Of a stretch of 47,321 nt of DNA, positions 16,836 through 25,367 are shown one piece after another. A program made the translations under genes and the position numbers. The notes under the pieces were generated by a model. That model made no database searches. It had not been told where the DNA came from and was given only the letters and a program-made list of their open reading frames with translations. This DNA comes from Bradyrhizobium sp. YR681 (GTDB lineage: Bacteria; Pseudomonadota; Alphaproteobacteria; Rhizobiales; Xanthobacteraceae). Within the stretch, counting starts at the first letter, position 1; each line of letters opens with the position of its first letter. The DNA lies in contig NZ_AKIY01000327.1 of the NCBI RefSeq assembly GCF_000282615.1, forward strand, positions 1 to 47,321. Reading direction: 5' to 3'.

Positions 16836-17072
16836 ATGCCCATTGTCACCATTCAAGTGACCCGCGAGGGGACGACGCCGGGAGCGGCGTCGCTCACCGC
16901 GGAGGAGAAGGCGGCGCTGATCAAGGGATCGAGCCAGCTCCTGCTCGACGTGCTCGGCAAGCCGCTCGAATCCACCTTCGTCGTGATCGAGGAAGTCGAC
17001 ACGAGCAATTGGGGCTGGGGCGGCCTGCCCGCGCAGGAATTCCGGCGCCGCCGCGCAAGCCCGACAGGATGA
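16836..17072 (+). CDS. 4-oxalocrotonate tautomerase-family protein
   Basis: A 78-residue protein beginning MPIVTIQVTREG. After Met removal this exposes Pro1, the general base of the tautomerase superfamily. The rest fits the beta-alpha-beta fold: SLTAEEKAALIKGSSQLLLD, the helix VLGKPLES, and the strand TFVVIEEVDTSNWGWGG with GLPAQEFRRRR. The gene starts ATGATG; the second ATG is chosen because it leaves Pro next to the initiator Met, and GAGGAGC lies just upstream. It is 16 bp after the SDR gene in the same operon. The substrate is unknown. Confidence 0.85.
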   Translation: MPIVTIQVTREGTTPGAASLTAEEKAALIKGSSQLLLDVLGKPLESTFVVIEEVDTSNWGWGGLPAQEFRRRRASPTG

Positions 17073-17104
17073 TCCGCCCGCCATCGTGCGCGCAGGAGGA
17101 TGAC

Positions 17105-18349
17105 ATGACCAAAGCAAATATGAAGCAACACATGGAGACCCGGCTGCGCCAGCAGCCGGGATTGGACAGACAGCAAACGTCTTCGCAGCAGGCTTGGCGA
17201 TATGCGGTGGCGGGCTTGTCCGCTTCGCTGGTCGGGCTTGGTCTCGCCCGCTTTTCCTATACCCCGCTGATCCCGGCGCTGATTGCCGCAAAATGGTTCA
17301 GCGCATCCGACGTCGTCTACCTCGGCGCGGCTAATCTTTCCGGTTATCTCGCCGGCGCGCTCGTGGCACGAGCGGTGGCCACCCGGATCGGCGCGGTCCG
17401 CGCGCTCCGGACGATGATGCTGCTCGCCACCCTTTCCTTCTTCGCAAGCTCAGCCCCAGTCTCGTTCACCTGGTTCTTCGCCTGGCGCTTCCTCTCGGGG
17501 TTTACCGGCGGCATCATCATGGTGCTGGCAGCGTCCGTGATTTTGCCGCACACTTCGGCCGCAAGGCGCGGCATCGTCGGCGGTGTGATCTTCGCCGGCG
17601 TCGGCCTCGGCGTCGCGGCATCGGGCACGCTGGTGCCCCTGTTGCTTCAGCAGGGCCTGCAGCAGAGCTGGTATGGCCTCGGCGTGCTCTCGGCCGCGCT
17701 CACGCTCGCGAGCTGGTGGAACTGGCCGGCTGACGGCAAGACTGTTGCGCCGCCTTCACATCAGGCAAAGCACCATCACGCCTCGCCGGCTGTCCGCGCC
17801 TTGCTGGTCCAGTACGGCCTCAACGCGGTGGCACTGGTGCCGCACATGGTCTTCATCGTCGACTTCGTCGCGCGCGGCCTCGGCCAGGGCATCGCCGCGG
17901 GATCGCGCTACTGGGTGCTATACGGCCTTGGCGCGATCGTCGGTCCGCTCGTCACCGGCCATCTCGGTGACCGCTCGGGCTTTGGTCCGGCCCTGCGCGC
18001 GGCATTTCTGATCGAGGCGGCCGCCGTGCTGCTGCCGACCGTCAGCACCACCCCGCTTTCGCTGATCGTGTCGAGTGTCGTGGTCGGCGGCTTCACGCCC
18101 GGCATCGTGCCACTGGTGCTCGGACGCATCCACGAGCTCGTCCCGGACGCGATCGAGCAACAGCGCGCGACATGGAGCCACGCCACGACCAGCTTTGCGC
18201 TGTTCCAGGCGGCCGCCGCTTACGGCTTCTCCTGGATCTACGCGCAGACCGGTGGCGACTATCTGGTCCTGTTCGCGCTCGGCGGCGGCGCCGTAATACT
18301 GGCGCTCGCGATCGACCTTGGCCTCGCGCTCACCACGCGCAAGGCATAG
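17105..18349 (+). CDS. YbfB/YjiJ-type MFS transporter
   Basis: A 414-residue inner-membrane protein with about 12 hydrophobic segments. The first is GLSASLVGLGLARFSYTPLI, with the ARFSYTPLIP motif typical of the YbfB/YjiJ branch of the major facilitator superfamily. Later motifs include WRFLSGFTGGIIMVLAASVI and GHLGDRSGFGPALR. The start at 17105 follows GCAGGAGGATGAC, a strong ribosome site; the longer frame upstream overlaps the tautomerase. It is the last gene of the LysR-linked operon and is convergent with the monooxygenase gene. It may move the substrate or product of the SDR/tautomerase, but this is a guess. Confidence 0.88.
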   Translation: MTKANMKQHMETRLRQQPGLDRQQTSSQQAWRYAVAGLSASLVGLGLARFSYTPLIPALIAAKWFSASDVVYLGAANLSGYLAGALVARAVATRIGAVRALRTMMLLATLSFFASSAPVSFTWFFAWRFLSGFTGGIIMVLAASVILPHTSAARRGIVGGVIFAGVGLGVAASGTLVPLLLQQGLQQSWYGLGVLSAALTLASWWNWPADGKTVAPPSHQAKHHHASPAVRALLVQYGLNAVALVPHMVFIVDFVARGLGQGIAAGSRYWVLYGLGAIVGPLVTGHLGDRSGFGPALRAAFLIEAAAVLLPTVSTTPLSLIVSSVVVGGFTPGIVPLVLGRIHELVPDAIEQQRATWSHATTSFALFQAAAAYGFSWIYAQTGGDYLVLFALGGGAVILALAIDLGLALTTRKA

Positions 18350-18367
18350 AGGTAAACGCCGACGTGA

Positions 18368-19825
18368 TCAGGAATAGCGCATCACGCCGTCGTCGATCTT
18401 GCCGAAGCGCAAGGAGACGATGTCGAGCGCGTAGTTCTGGTACAGCCGCCACGGCTGCTTCGAACCCTGCTTCGGCATCTTTGCGACCGAACGCTGCACG
18501 TAGCCCGAGGTGAAATCGAGCGAGGGCTGCGCGGTGATCTCGGGATCGTCATTGTGCGGCATGGCTTGCCGGAAATTATGCCGGTCCATGTAATTGATGA
18601 GCCGGCAGACATATTCACAGGTCAGATCGCATTTCAGCGTCCAGGACGCGTTGGTGTAGCCGAAGGCCGACGCCATGTTCGGCACGTCGGCATACATCAT
18701 GCCCTTGTAAGTCAGGGTCTTCGCGAAATCGACGGCGCGGCCGTCGACGCTGATCTCGAGGCCGCCGACGACCTGGAGCACAAGCCCCGTCGCGGTGACG
18801 ATGATGTCGGCCGCAAGCTCGCTGCCGTCCTTCAGGCGGATGCCGTCACGCGTAAAGGTGTCGATCTCGTTGGTGACCACAGCGGCGCGCTGCTCTCGGA
18901 TCGCCTTGAAGAGATCGCCATCGGGCACGAGGCAGAGCCGTTGGTCCCAGGGATTGTAGCGCGGCGTGAAATGGGTGGCGACGTCGTAATCGGGCCCGAG
19001 TGCCATCTGCACGCCCTTAAGAACCAGCTCCTTAACCTTTGCGGGCCGGCGCCGGCTGAGCTGGAAGAAGAACATTCCCCACATCACGTTGCGCCAGCGG
19101 ATGACATGATAGGCCAGCCGCGTCGGCAGATTGCGGCGCAATTTGTTGGCGACGGGATCCTGAGCCGGGCGCGACACCACATAGGTCGGCGAGCGCTGCA
19201 GCATCGTGACCTGCGCCGCCTTCTTGGCGAGTTCAGGCACCAGCGTCACCGCGGTCGCGCCGGAGCCGATCACGACGACGCGCTTGCCCGCATAGTCGAT
19301 ATCCTCGGTCCATTTCTGCGGATGCACGATCCGGCCGGCGAAGTCGGCCACGCCCGCAAACTCCGGCGTGTAGCCCGCCTCGTATTTGTAATAGCCCGGG
19401 CACATGAACAGGAAGTTGCAGGTGAAACGCACGAGCTCGGTCGCGCCCTCGCCCGTGATGCGTTCGGCCTCCACGGTCCAGCGCGCCTCCGGCGTCGACC
19501 ACGCCGCGCGCTTGACGCGATGGCGGAAGCGGATGTGCTTCTCGATGCCGTTCTCGGCCGCCGTCTCGCGCACGTAGTTCAGGATCTGCGGCCCATCCGC
19601 GATCGCCTTCGGATCGGTCCACGGCTTGAAGGAATAGCCGAGCGTGAACATGTCGCTGTCGGAGCGGATGCCGGGATAGCGAAACAGGTCCCAGGTCCCG
19701 CCGATGCAGTCGCGCCCTTCCAGGATGACGTAGCTCTTGGTCGGACACTTGGCCTGCAAATGATAGCCCGCACCGATGCCGGACAGGCCGGCACCGACGA
19801 TGAGAACGTCGAAATGGTTGGGCAT
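18368..19825 (-). CDS. flavin-containing / Baeyer-Villiger-type monooxygenase
   Basis: A 485-residue FAD/NADPH enzyme. The FAD Rossmann motif GAGLSGIGAGYHL is at residues ~11-23 and GGTWDLFRYPGIRSDSDMF follows. The NADPH Rossmann motif is VVVIGSGATAVTLVPELA. Between them lies FAGRIVHPQKW, a match to the type I Baeyer-Villiger fingerprint FxGxxxHxxxW. Such enzymes insert oxygen into ketones or oxidise soft nucleophiles. Three consecutive ATGs occur at 19831, 19828 and 19825; the last has the best spacing from AAAGGA. The mixed hydrolase/tautomerase/SDR neighbourhood suggests degradation of a cyclic ketone or aromatic, but this is speculation. Confidence 0.9.
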   Translation of the reverse strand: MPNHFDVLIVGAGLSGIGAGYHLQAKCPTKSYVILEGRDCIGGTWDLFRYPGIRSDSDMFTLGYSFKPWTDPKAIADGPQILNYVRETAAENGIEKHIRFRHRVKRAAWSTPEARWTVEAERITGEGATELVRFTCNFLFMCPGYYKYEAGYTPEFAGVADFAGRIVHPQKWTEDIDYAGKRVVVIGSGATAVTLVPELAKKAAQVTMLQRSPTYVVSRPAQDPVANKLRRNLPTRLAYHVIRWRNVMWGMFFFQLSRRRPAKVKELVLKGVQMALGPDYDVATHFTPRYNPWDQRLCLVPDGDLFKAIREQRAAVVTNEIDTFTRDGIRLKDGSELAADIIVTATGLVLQVVGGLEISVDGRAVDFAKTLTYKGMMYADVPNMASAFGYTNASWTLKCDLTCEYVCRLINYMDRHNFRQAMPHNDDPEITAQPSLDFTSGYVQRSVAKMPKQGSKQPWRLYQNYALDIVSLRFGKIDDGVMRYS

Positions 19826-20039
19826 CATCATGTCCTTTCCGGAAGCTCTTTCGACCCGGAGCTGCAACTCGACTGACGCGGCATTGAGCAGATAGCCGCT
19901 CAAAGTCCCGGCAATCCGGGGATCTAAGCACCGTCCGACCAGCTTGTCAGTTGGAACAAACTTGGCTATTCAATTAGACATAGTACCTGAAATATTTTCA
20001 ACTGTTCGTCACGCGTCGGCTTTTGGTTGGGGGATTGCA

Positions 20040-21059
20040 GTGGATGGGCAAGGACACGTAGGGCCGGACGGCGGGCAAGGCCATGGCAAGCACGGCGACG
20101 CGGATGGCGGCGAGCAAGACCACGTCCATGCGCACGAAGAGACGCCATCGATATCGAAGTGGCTCAGTCTGGTCTGCGCGCTCGTTGCCGGGGGCCTGAT
20201 ACTCCATACCATCGAACACTCTTCTCTCCAGGACGTCCGGGACTCTGCCTGGAAGATATGGGCAAGAGGAACGCTCTCGAGCTCTGATGACGCCGCCAAA
20301 GCATGGCGCGAGCAGATGCAGATGAATGCCAATACATTTGCCTTCGCTCCCCAAGGCGCCAAATACATCGACCCTCTTCGTGAGCTCTCCAAGAGCGGCG
20401 ACAAGGACATCGCATGTCCCGCGCTCGTGAGGCTGGGCTATGCATACTTCTCGATCGGCGAATTCACAAAGGCTGGCGCGGAATTGGATGCTGCGGAAGC
20501 CAGGTGCTCCGAGAGGAAATCGGCGGAAGACAACCACGGGAAGAAATCGGCCGAAGAGGACCACGAGAAGAAATTGATGGAAGAGCTCCATCAGAAGAAG
20601 CTGATGGAAGAGATCCATCATTTGCACGGCAGAGCGCACAACGAGATGGCGCGCCGTAGAGAGCTGCCAGAGACCGTCCGCCGTGCCTACGAAGAATTGG
20701 CCTGGAACAGCTTCAACATGTCCCTGACACAGCTCGACAAGGACAAGCGCGAGTTCACCGCAGTCACGGTCCTGCAGATGTGCACCCTGTCCGAGCATCG
20801 GCCGGACGGCAACTTGACGGAACTGCAGCGGCATCTGGAGGATGCCATAATCGACCGGCGTGCATTGGAGTACAAGTTGATCGACAATCTAACGCATCAG
20901 GAAAGGTCCATTCGGAGAACCGTTGAAGTTCGGGCAAAAAGCAGGCTCGAAGCTGCAAATCAGGGATCACAAGGGACTTCCAGCAAGGACACCAAAGACA
21001 CCAACGAGTCATCGAGCAACCTGACAGATATTCTCAAACCTGCAGATACTCGCCACTAA
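20040..21059 (+). CDS. orphan single-pass membrane protein with His-rich N-terminus and 9-residue repeats
   Basis: About 339 residues, family not recognised. After a GTG start preceded by GGGGGA comes a His/Gly/Asp-rich segment (DGGQGHGKHGDADGGEQDHV), possibly metal-binding and cytoplasmic. One transmembrane helix follows (WLSLVCALVAGGLILHTIE). The following region has a TPR-like stretch (CPALVRLGYAYFSIGEFTKA) and then four tandem 9-residue units of the form K-S/L-A/M-E-D/E-x-H-x-K, encoded by 27-bp repeats at 20517-20624. The remainder is highly charged, helical and probably coiled. Base composition is visibly richer in A and T than its neighbours, which hints at acquisition from elsewhere. 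It is convergent with ahcY. Confidence 0.7.
   Translation: MDGQGHVGPDGGQGHGKHGDADGGEQDHVHAHEETPSISKWLSLVCALVAGGLILHTIEHSSLQDVRDSAWKIWARGTLSSSDDAAKAWREQMQMNANTFAFAPQGAKYIDPLRELSKSGDKDIACPALVRLGYAYFSIGEFTKAGAELDAAEARCSERKSAEDNHGKKSAEEDHEKKLMEELHQKKLMEEIHHLHGRAHNEMARRRELPETVRRAYEELAWNSFNMSLTQLDKDKREFTAVTVLQMCTLSEHRPDGNLTELQRHLEDAIIDRRALEYKLIDNLTHQERSIRRTVEVRAKSRLEAANQGSQGTSSKDTKDTNESSSNLTDILKPADTRH
20517..20624 (+). repeat. four in-frame 27-bp tandem repeats
   Basis: The units start at 20517, 20544, 20571 and 20598 and encode KSAEDNHGK, KSAEEDHEK, KLMEELHQK and KLMEEIHHL. Units 1-2 and 3-4 are the closest pairs, pointing to successive duplication. Because the period is a multiple of three, gain or loss of a unit would keep the frame. 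Confidence 0.85.
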
Positions 21060-21155
21060 GTCCAATACTCCGAGGCGAGCTTGTCGCCCTTCAGCGGAAG
21101 CCGAACAAATCCGGCCGCCGACCCGGCAGCGCCCAAGTCAGCCACCCAAAAGCAA

Positions 21156-21178
21156 TCGCCCGGCACAGGGCCGGGCGA
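21156..21178 (-). terminator. Rho-independent terminator of ahcY
   Basis: A perfect 9-bp stem TCGCCCGGC / GCCGGGCGA with a 5-nt loop. On the minus strand it is followed by TTGCTTTTGG, a T-rich run, about 30 bp after the ahcY stop codon. Confidence 0.75.
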
Positions 21179-21206
21179 GACGGGACGACGGAAGAGAATT
21201 CCGTGA

Positions 21207-22628
21207 TCAGTAGCGGTAGTGGTCGCTCTTGTAGGGACCTTCCTGCTTGACGCCGATGTAGTCAGCCTGGTCCTTGCGCAGCTCGGTGAGCTTGACGCCG
21301 ATCTTGGCGAGGTGCAGGCGCGCGACCTTCTCGTCGAGGGTCTTCGGCAGCACGTAGACTTCCTTCTTGTACTTGCCGTCCTTGTTGTTGGCGAACAGCT
21401 CGATCTGCGCCAGCGTCTGGTTGGTGAAGGACGCCGACATCACGAAGGACGGATGGCCCATCGCGTTGCCGAGGTTCACGAGGCGGCCTTCCGACAGCAT
21501 GATGATGCGGTGCTTGTCGGGGAATTCGATCTCGTCGACCTGCGGCTTGATGTTGGTCCACTTCAGGTTACGCAGGCCCGCGATCTGGATCTCGTTGTCG
21601 AAATGGCCGATGTTGCAGACGATGGCGCGATCCTTCATCGCGCGCATGTGCTCGATGGTGATGATATCCTTGTTGCCGGTCGCGGTGACGAAGATGTCGG
21701 CGCGGGGCGCCGCGTCTTCCATCGTCACGACCTCGTAGCCTTCCATCGCGGCCTGGAGCGCGCAGATCGGATCGACTTCCGACACCATCACGCGGCAGCC
21801 GGCCTGGCGCAGCGAGGCGGCCGAGCCCTTGCCGACGTCGCCGAAGCCCGCGACCATCGCGACCTTGCCCGACATCATCACGTCGGTCCCGCGGCGGATG
21901 CCGTCGACCAGCGATTCACGGCAGCCATAGAGATTGTCGAACTTCGACTTGGTGACGCTGTCGTTGACGTTGATCGCCGGCCACAGCAGCGTGCCGGCCT
22001 TCTGCATGTCGTAGAGACGATGCACGCCCGTGGTGGTCTCTTCGGAAACGCCCTTGATGCTCTTGGCGATCTCGGCGAAGTAGCCCTTCGGCTTCTCCTT
22101 GAGCTGCTTCTTCAGCAGCGCGAAGAAAACTTCCTCTTCCTCGGAGCCGGGCTTGTCGAGGAAGGCGGCGTCGCCGTTCTCGGCGCGCAGACCGAGATGG
22201 ACGTACATGGTGGCGTCGCCGCCGTCATCGAGGATCATGTTCGGATGACCGCCGCCGTGCCAGTCGAACAGCTTTGCGGTGTAGTCCCAGTACTCGGCCA
22301 GCGTCTCGCCCTTGACCGCGAACACCGGAATGCCGGCGGCCGCGATCGCGGCGGCAGCGTGGTCCTGCGTCGAATAGATGTTGCAGGAGACCCAGCGAAT
22401 ATCGGCGCCGAGCGCGGCCAGCGTCTCGATCAGCACGCCGGTCTGGATCGTCATGTGCAGCGAGCCGGCGATGCGCGCGCCCTTGAGCGGCTGCTTCGGG
22501 CCGTACTCTTCGCGGGTGGCCATCAGGCCGGGCATCTCGGTCTCGGCGAGCGAGAGTTCCTTGCGGCCGAAATCGGCGAGCGAAATGTCCTTGACGATGT
22601 AATCGGTGAAGCCGGGCTTCGCGTTCAT
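21207..22628 (-). CDS. ahcY: adenosylhomocysteinase
   Basis: A 473-residue cytoplasmic enzyme that hydrolyses S-adenosylhomocysteine to adenosine and homocysteine. Family motifs are clear: DISLADFGRKEL, SLHMTIQTGVLIETL, CNIYSTQDHAAAAI, the NAD-binding GFGDVGKGSAASLRQAG, NIGHFDNEI and HPSFVMSASFTNQ. The C-terminus DQADYIGVKQEGPYKSDHYR is the near-invariant tail that reaches into the neighbouring subunit. The ~40-residue insertion (EEEVFFALLKKQLKEKPKGY) is typical of proteobacterial enzymes. AGGAGG stands just before the start. It lies downstream of metK on the same strand across a palindromic repeat, so the SAM cycle genes may share a transcript. Confidence 0.98.
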   Translation of the reverse strand: MNAKPGFTDYIVKDISLADFGRKELSLAETEMPGLMATREEYGPKQPLKGARIAGSLHMTIQTGVLIETLAALGADIRWVSCNIYSTQDHAAAAIAAAGIPVFAVKGETLAEYWDYTAKLFDWHGGGHPNMILDDGGDATMYVHLGLRAENGDAAFLDKPGSEEEEVFFALLKKQLKEKPKGYFAEIAKSIKGVSEETTTGVHRLYDMQKAGTLLWPAINVNDSVTKSKFDNLYGCRESLVDGIRRGTDVMMSGKVAMVAGFGDVGKGSAASLRQAGCRVMVSEVDPICALQAAMEGYEVVTMEDAAPRADIFVTATGNKDIITIEHMRAMKDRAIVCNIGHFDNEIQIAGLRNLKWTNIKPQVDEIEFPDKHRIIMLSEGRLVNLGNAMGHPSFVMSASFTNQTLAQIELFANNKDGKYKKEVYVLPKTLDEKVARLHLAKIGVKLTELRKDQADYIGVKQEGPYKSDHYRY

Positions 22629-22652
22629 AGGAGGTTCCTGTTTGTTTGACTC

Positions 22653-22742
22653 GTCATTCCGGGGCGCTCGTGAAACGAGCGAACCCGGAATCCGGAAGTT
22701 CGAGATTCCGGGTTCGCTGCTGTCGCAGCGCCCCGGAATGAC
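22653..22742. repeat. 90-bp nested palindromic repeat between metK and ahcY
   Basis: Outer arms GTCATTCCGGGGCGC (22653-22667) and GCGCCCCGGAATGAC (22728-22742) pair over 15 bp. Inner arms GCGAACCCGGAATC (22679-22692) and GATTCCGGGTTCGC (22704-22717) pair over 14 bp. Small hairpins between the arms give a cloverleaf-like fold. It looks like a dispersed genomic repeat and, if transcribed, could end or trim the metK message. Confidence 0.85.
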
Positions 22743-22751
22743 GCAAGTGAA

Positions 22752-23948
22752 CTAGAGCGCGCGCTTGAGCGGCTCGACGAGATCGGTCTTCTCCCAGGAG
22801 AAGCCGCCCTCGTTGTCCGGCGTGCGGCCGAAATGGCCGTAGGCCGAGGTGCGCGCGTAGATCGGACGGTTGAGGTCGAGATGGGAACGGATGCCGCGCG
22901 GGGTGAGGTCCATCGCCTTGGCGGCGGCCTTCTCGAGCTGATCCTCCGACACCTTACCGGTGCCGTGGGTGTCGATGTAGATCGACAGCGGACGCGCCAC
23001 GCCGATGGCGTAGGCAAGCTGAAGCGTGCAACGGTCGGCGAGACCGGCGGCGACGATGTTCTTGGCGACGTAGCGCGCCGCGTAGGCGGCCGAACGGTCG
23101 ACCTTGGTCGGATCCTTGCCGGAGAACGCGCCGCCGCCATGCGGGGCCGCGCCACCATAGGTGTCGACGATGATCTTGCGGCCGGTGAGACCGGTGTCGC
23201 CGTCAGGACCGCCGATGAAGAACTTGCCGGTCGGATTGATGTGCCAGATGGTCTTCGGCGTGATCCAGTCCTTCGGCAGCGCCTCGCGCACATAGGGCTC
23301 GACGATGTCGCGGATCTGCTTGGACGAGATGTCCTCGACCAGATGCTGGTGCGAGACCACGATCTCGCGCACACCGACCGGCTTGCCGTTCTCGTACTGC
23401 ACGGTGACCTGGCTCTTGGAGTCGGGGCCGAGCACCTTCTCCTTGCCGGAGTGACGGGCTTCGGAGATCAGGCGGAGGATCTTGTGGGCGTAGAAGATCG
23501 GCGCCGGCATCAGATCGGGCGTCTCGTTGGTGGCGTAACCGAACATGATGCCCTGGTCGCCCGCGCCCTCTTCCTTGACTTCGCCCGGCTGCAGCGCATC
23601 GACGCCCTGGGCGATGTCGGCCGACTGCGGATGCAGCAGGATCTCGATGTCCGCCTTCTGCCAGTGGAATCCGTCCTGCTCGTAACCGATGTCCTTGATC
23701 GCGGCGCGCACGACGCTCTCGATCTGCTCGTTGGTGACGGAGGCGGGACCACGGGTCTCACCCGCGATCACCACCTTGTTGGTGGTCGCGAGCGTCTCGC
23801 AGGCGGCGCGGATTTGCCACGGGTCGATGCCGGCTTTCGGCCCCTCGCGGTAGAACAGATCGACGATTTCATCGGAGATCCGGTCGCACACCTTGTCCGG
23901 ATGGCCCTCGGACACGGACTCGCTGGTGAAGAGATAGGACGCGCGCAT
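22752..23948 (-). CDS. metK: S-adenosylmethionine synthetase
   Basis: A 398-residue enzyme that makes SAM from methionine and ATP. Signatures are YLFTSESVSEGHPDKVCD at the N-terminus, the MetK pattern GAGDQGIMFGYA, the P-loop-like GGGAFSGKDPTKVDRSAAY, and the C-terminal YGHFGR. ATG 23948 is chosen, with AAGGGG upstream; a TTG one codon earlier is not needed. The 63-nt leader contains a CCGCC/GGCGG hairpin just before the ribosome site; I could not match it to a known SAM-sensing riboswitch. It follows the HTH-methyltransferase gene closely on the same strand, so read-through from it is possible. Confidence 0.98.
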   Translation of the reverse strand: MRASYLFTSESVSEGHPDKVCDRISDEIVDLFYREGPKAGIDPWQIRAACETLATTNKVVIAGETRGPASVTNEQIESVVRAAIKDIGYEQDGFHWQKADIEILLHPQSADIAQGVDALQPGEVKEEGAGDQGIMFGYATNETPDLMPAPIFYAHKILRLISEARHSGKEKVLGPDSKSQVTVQYENGKPVGVREIVVSHQHLVEDISSKQIRDIVEPYVREALPKDWITPKTIWHINPTGKFFIGGPDGDTGLTGRKIIVDTYGGAAPHGGGAFSGKDPTKVDRSAAYAARYVAKNIVAAGLADRCTLQLAYAIGVARPLSIYIDTHGTGKVSEDQLEKAAAKAMDLTPRGIRSHLDLNRPIYARTSAYGHFGRTPDNEGGFSWEKTDLVEPLKRAL

Positions 23949-24011
23949 CAAGTAACCCCTTGTTCCGCCACCCGACGGCGGTTCGTTTGCGATGTTTAGC
24001 TTTGGATGATG

Positions 24012-25367
24012 TCAATCACGCCGGCGCGAGATGACGTAGGATTCGTCAAGAAACCAGAGCCCGTTGTACTTTCTCAGCACGTCCCTGGCGGCATCCAGAG
24101 TGCGGCCGTTTTGAGTCATTTCTGCCAATCGGTCGTCCTCAATCTGAGCGACATACACCGCCGCATTCCAGGCTGCAAAGGCCGTCGAGGTTCCGATGGA
24201 GCCGGTTACCTCGTTGGGCAGCGCTTCCATATCATACCTGAAGATCGAGCGGTTATCAGCGTATGCATTAAAATTTAAGTCGCGGCCCAACGACCCGAGC
24301 TCGTACTTCACGGCGCGCAATAGCTCATGACGGCTGACCGAGAAAGGATTTTCTCCAGGCCAGATCGCCTGGATCATTTCCATGCCCGGATCCTGCCCGT
24401 GGGAGTGGATTCCGATCAGGCGGCCGCCCGATCGCAGGGCCCGCGCCAGGGGCGCGATGATCCGTTTGGCCCGGAAATTGACCGAGGACAGGGCGCGGTA
24501 GGGCTGGGAGGCGATGACGAGGTCGAAATTAGCCTCGGTCTGGCCCGGCCGCGGAATGGTCGAGTCCAGCAGGAACCTGTGGTCCTCGCGATAGAGCACC
24601 AGCACGACAGGCCGCTCGTACAGCGGCATGGCCGTCCGCGGGCTGATCGCCGCGCGCCAGTTCTGCTCCAGGAATGGCTTCAGCTCCGCAATCTGCTGCT
24701 CGAACTCGCCCGATGACGCCCCCCGCAGCGGAACCTCGTGCCAGACCGTGGCGGCGGCCGCCGCGGGCGAGGCCGGCGTGAGCCAGGGCGCCTCCGAATA
24801 GAACATGTTGGTGAAGACGAACACCGACGCGGGGTGCTCGAAAATGCGGTCCGGCACCTTCTCCAGCGTCAGGCGCAAATCCTCGAGGCTGAGCTCCTTG
24901 CCGGCGACATAGAACGGCATGTGCGGATAGCGCTGGTGCGTGGCCCGCAGCACCCGCGCCAGCACCGTCCCGTCGCCAACGCCCGCGTCGAAAATGCGCA
25001 GGGCCGGCGGGCGCGGATGGATGGCGGCAAGCTCCAGCGCAACCCTGTCCGCGATCACCCGCTTCTCGCTGCAGGTGTGGACGAACAGCAGGTATTTCTG
25101 GCGGTTCTCGAAGAAGCGGAAATTGCCGCGCGGATCGCGCTTCTCGGGGGGCACCTGAAGCCCTCGCGGCGGTGGCAGGCCACCGGTGGTCGATGCGGCG
25201 ATATACGCCTGGATCCGCTCGAGCGTGTCGATGGTGATGCGCTTGCCCTCGCGCAGCCGGTGCACCAGCTTCCCATCGTTCACCGCGCGCCGGCCAAACG
25301 TCGATTCCGCCATGCCCGCCTTGCGGCAGAACTCCGTGATCTGGCTCAGGATTTCGTCGTTCTTCAT
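24012..25367 (-). CDS. HTH domain fused to a SAM-dependent methyltransferase-like domain
   Basis: A 451-residue protein. Residues ~5-55 look like a lambda-repressor-type HTH: ILSQITEFCRKAGMAESTFG, then RRAVNDGKLVHRLREGKRIT and LERIQAYIAA. After a Pro-rich linker a Rossmann-type domain carries FDAGVGDGTVLARVL near residue 125, which fits methyltransferase motif I. Later come FDLVIASQPYRALSS and an acceptor-side region LARALRSGGRLIGIHSHGQD that fits motifs IV and V. The first ATG after the inverted repeats is used; no good ribosome site is seen. I do not recognise the exact family. It precedes metK by 63 bp, linking it to SAM supply. DNA binding and methyl transfer are both inferred. Confidence 0.75.
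   Translation of the reverse strand: MKNDEILSQITEFCRKAGMAESTFGRRAVNDGKLVHRLREGKRITIDTLERIQAYIAASTTGGLPPPRGLQVPPEKRDPRGNFRFFENRQKYLLFVHTCSEKRVIADRVALELAAIHPRPPALRIFDAGVGDGTVLARVLRATHQRYPHMPFYVAGKELSLEDLRLTLEKVPDRIFEHPASVFVFTNMFYSEAPWLTPASPAAAAATVWHEVPLRGASSGEFEQQIAELKPFLEQNWRAAISPRTAMPLYERPVVLVLYREDHRFLLDSTIPRPGQTEANFDLVIASQPYRALSSVNFRAKRIIAPLARALRSGGRLIGIHSHGQDPGMEMIQAIWPGENPFSVSRHELLRAVKYELGSLGRDLNFNAYADNRSIFRYDMEALPNEVTGSIGTSTAFAAWNAAVYVAQIEDDRLAEMTQNGRTLDAARDVLRKYNGLWFLDESYVISRRRD

Noticed and set aside
22625..23374. Ser/Arg-rich open frame overlapping metK in the same direction
   Set aside because: Out-of-frame shadow of metK with low-complexity composition.
23949..24011. Known SAM riboswitch upstream of metK
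   Set aside because: A GCTAAA string and a hairpin are present but not in the order of SAM-II or SAM/SAH elements that I know; kept only as a weak finding.
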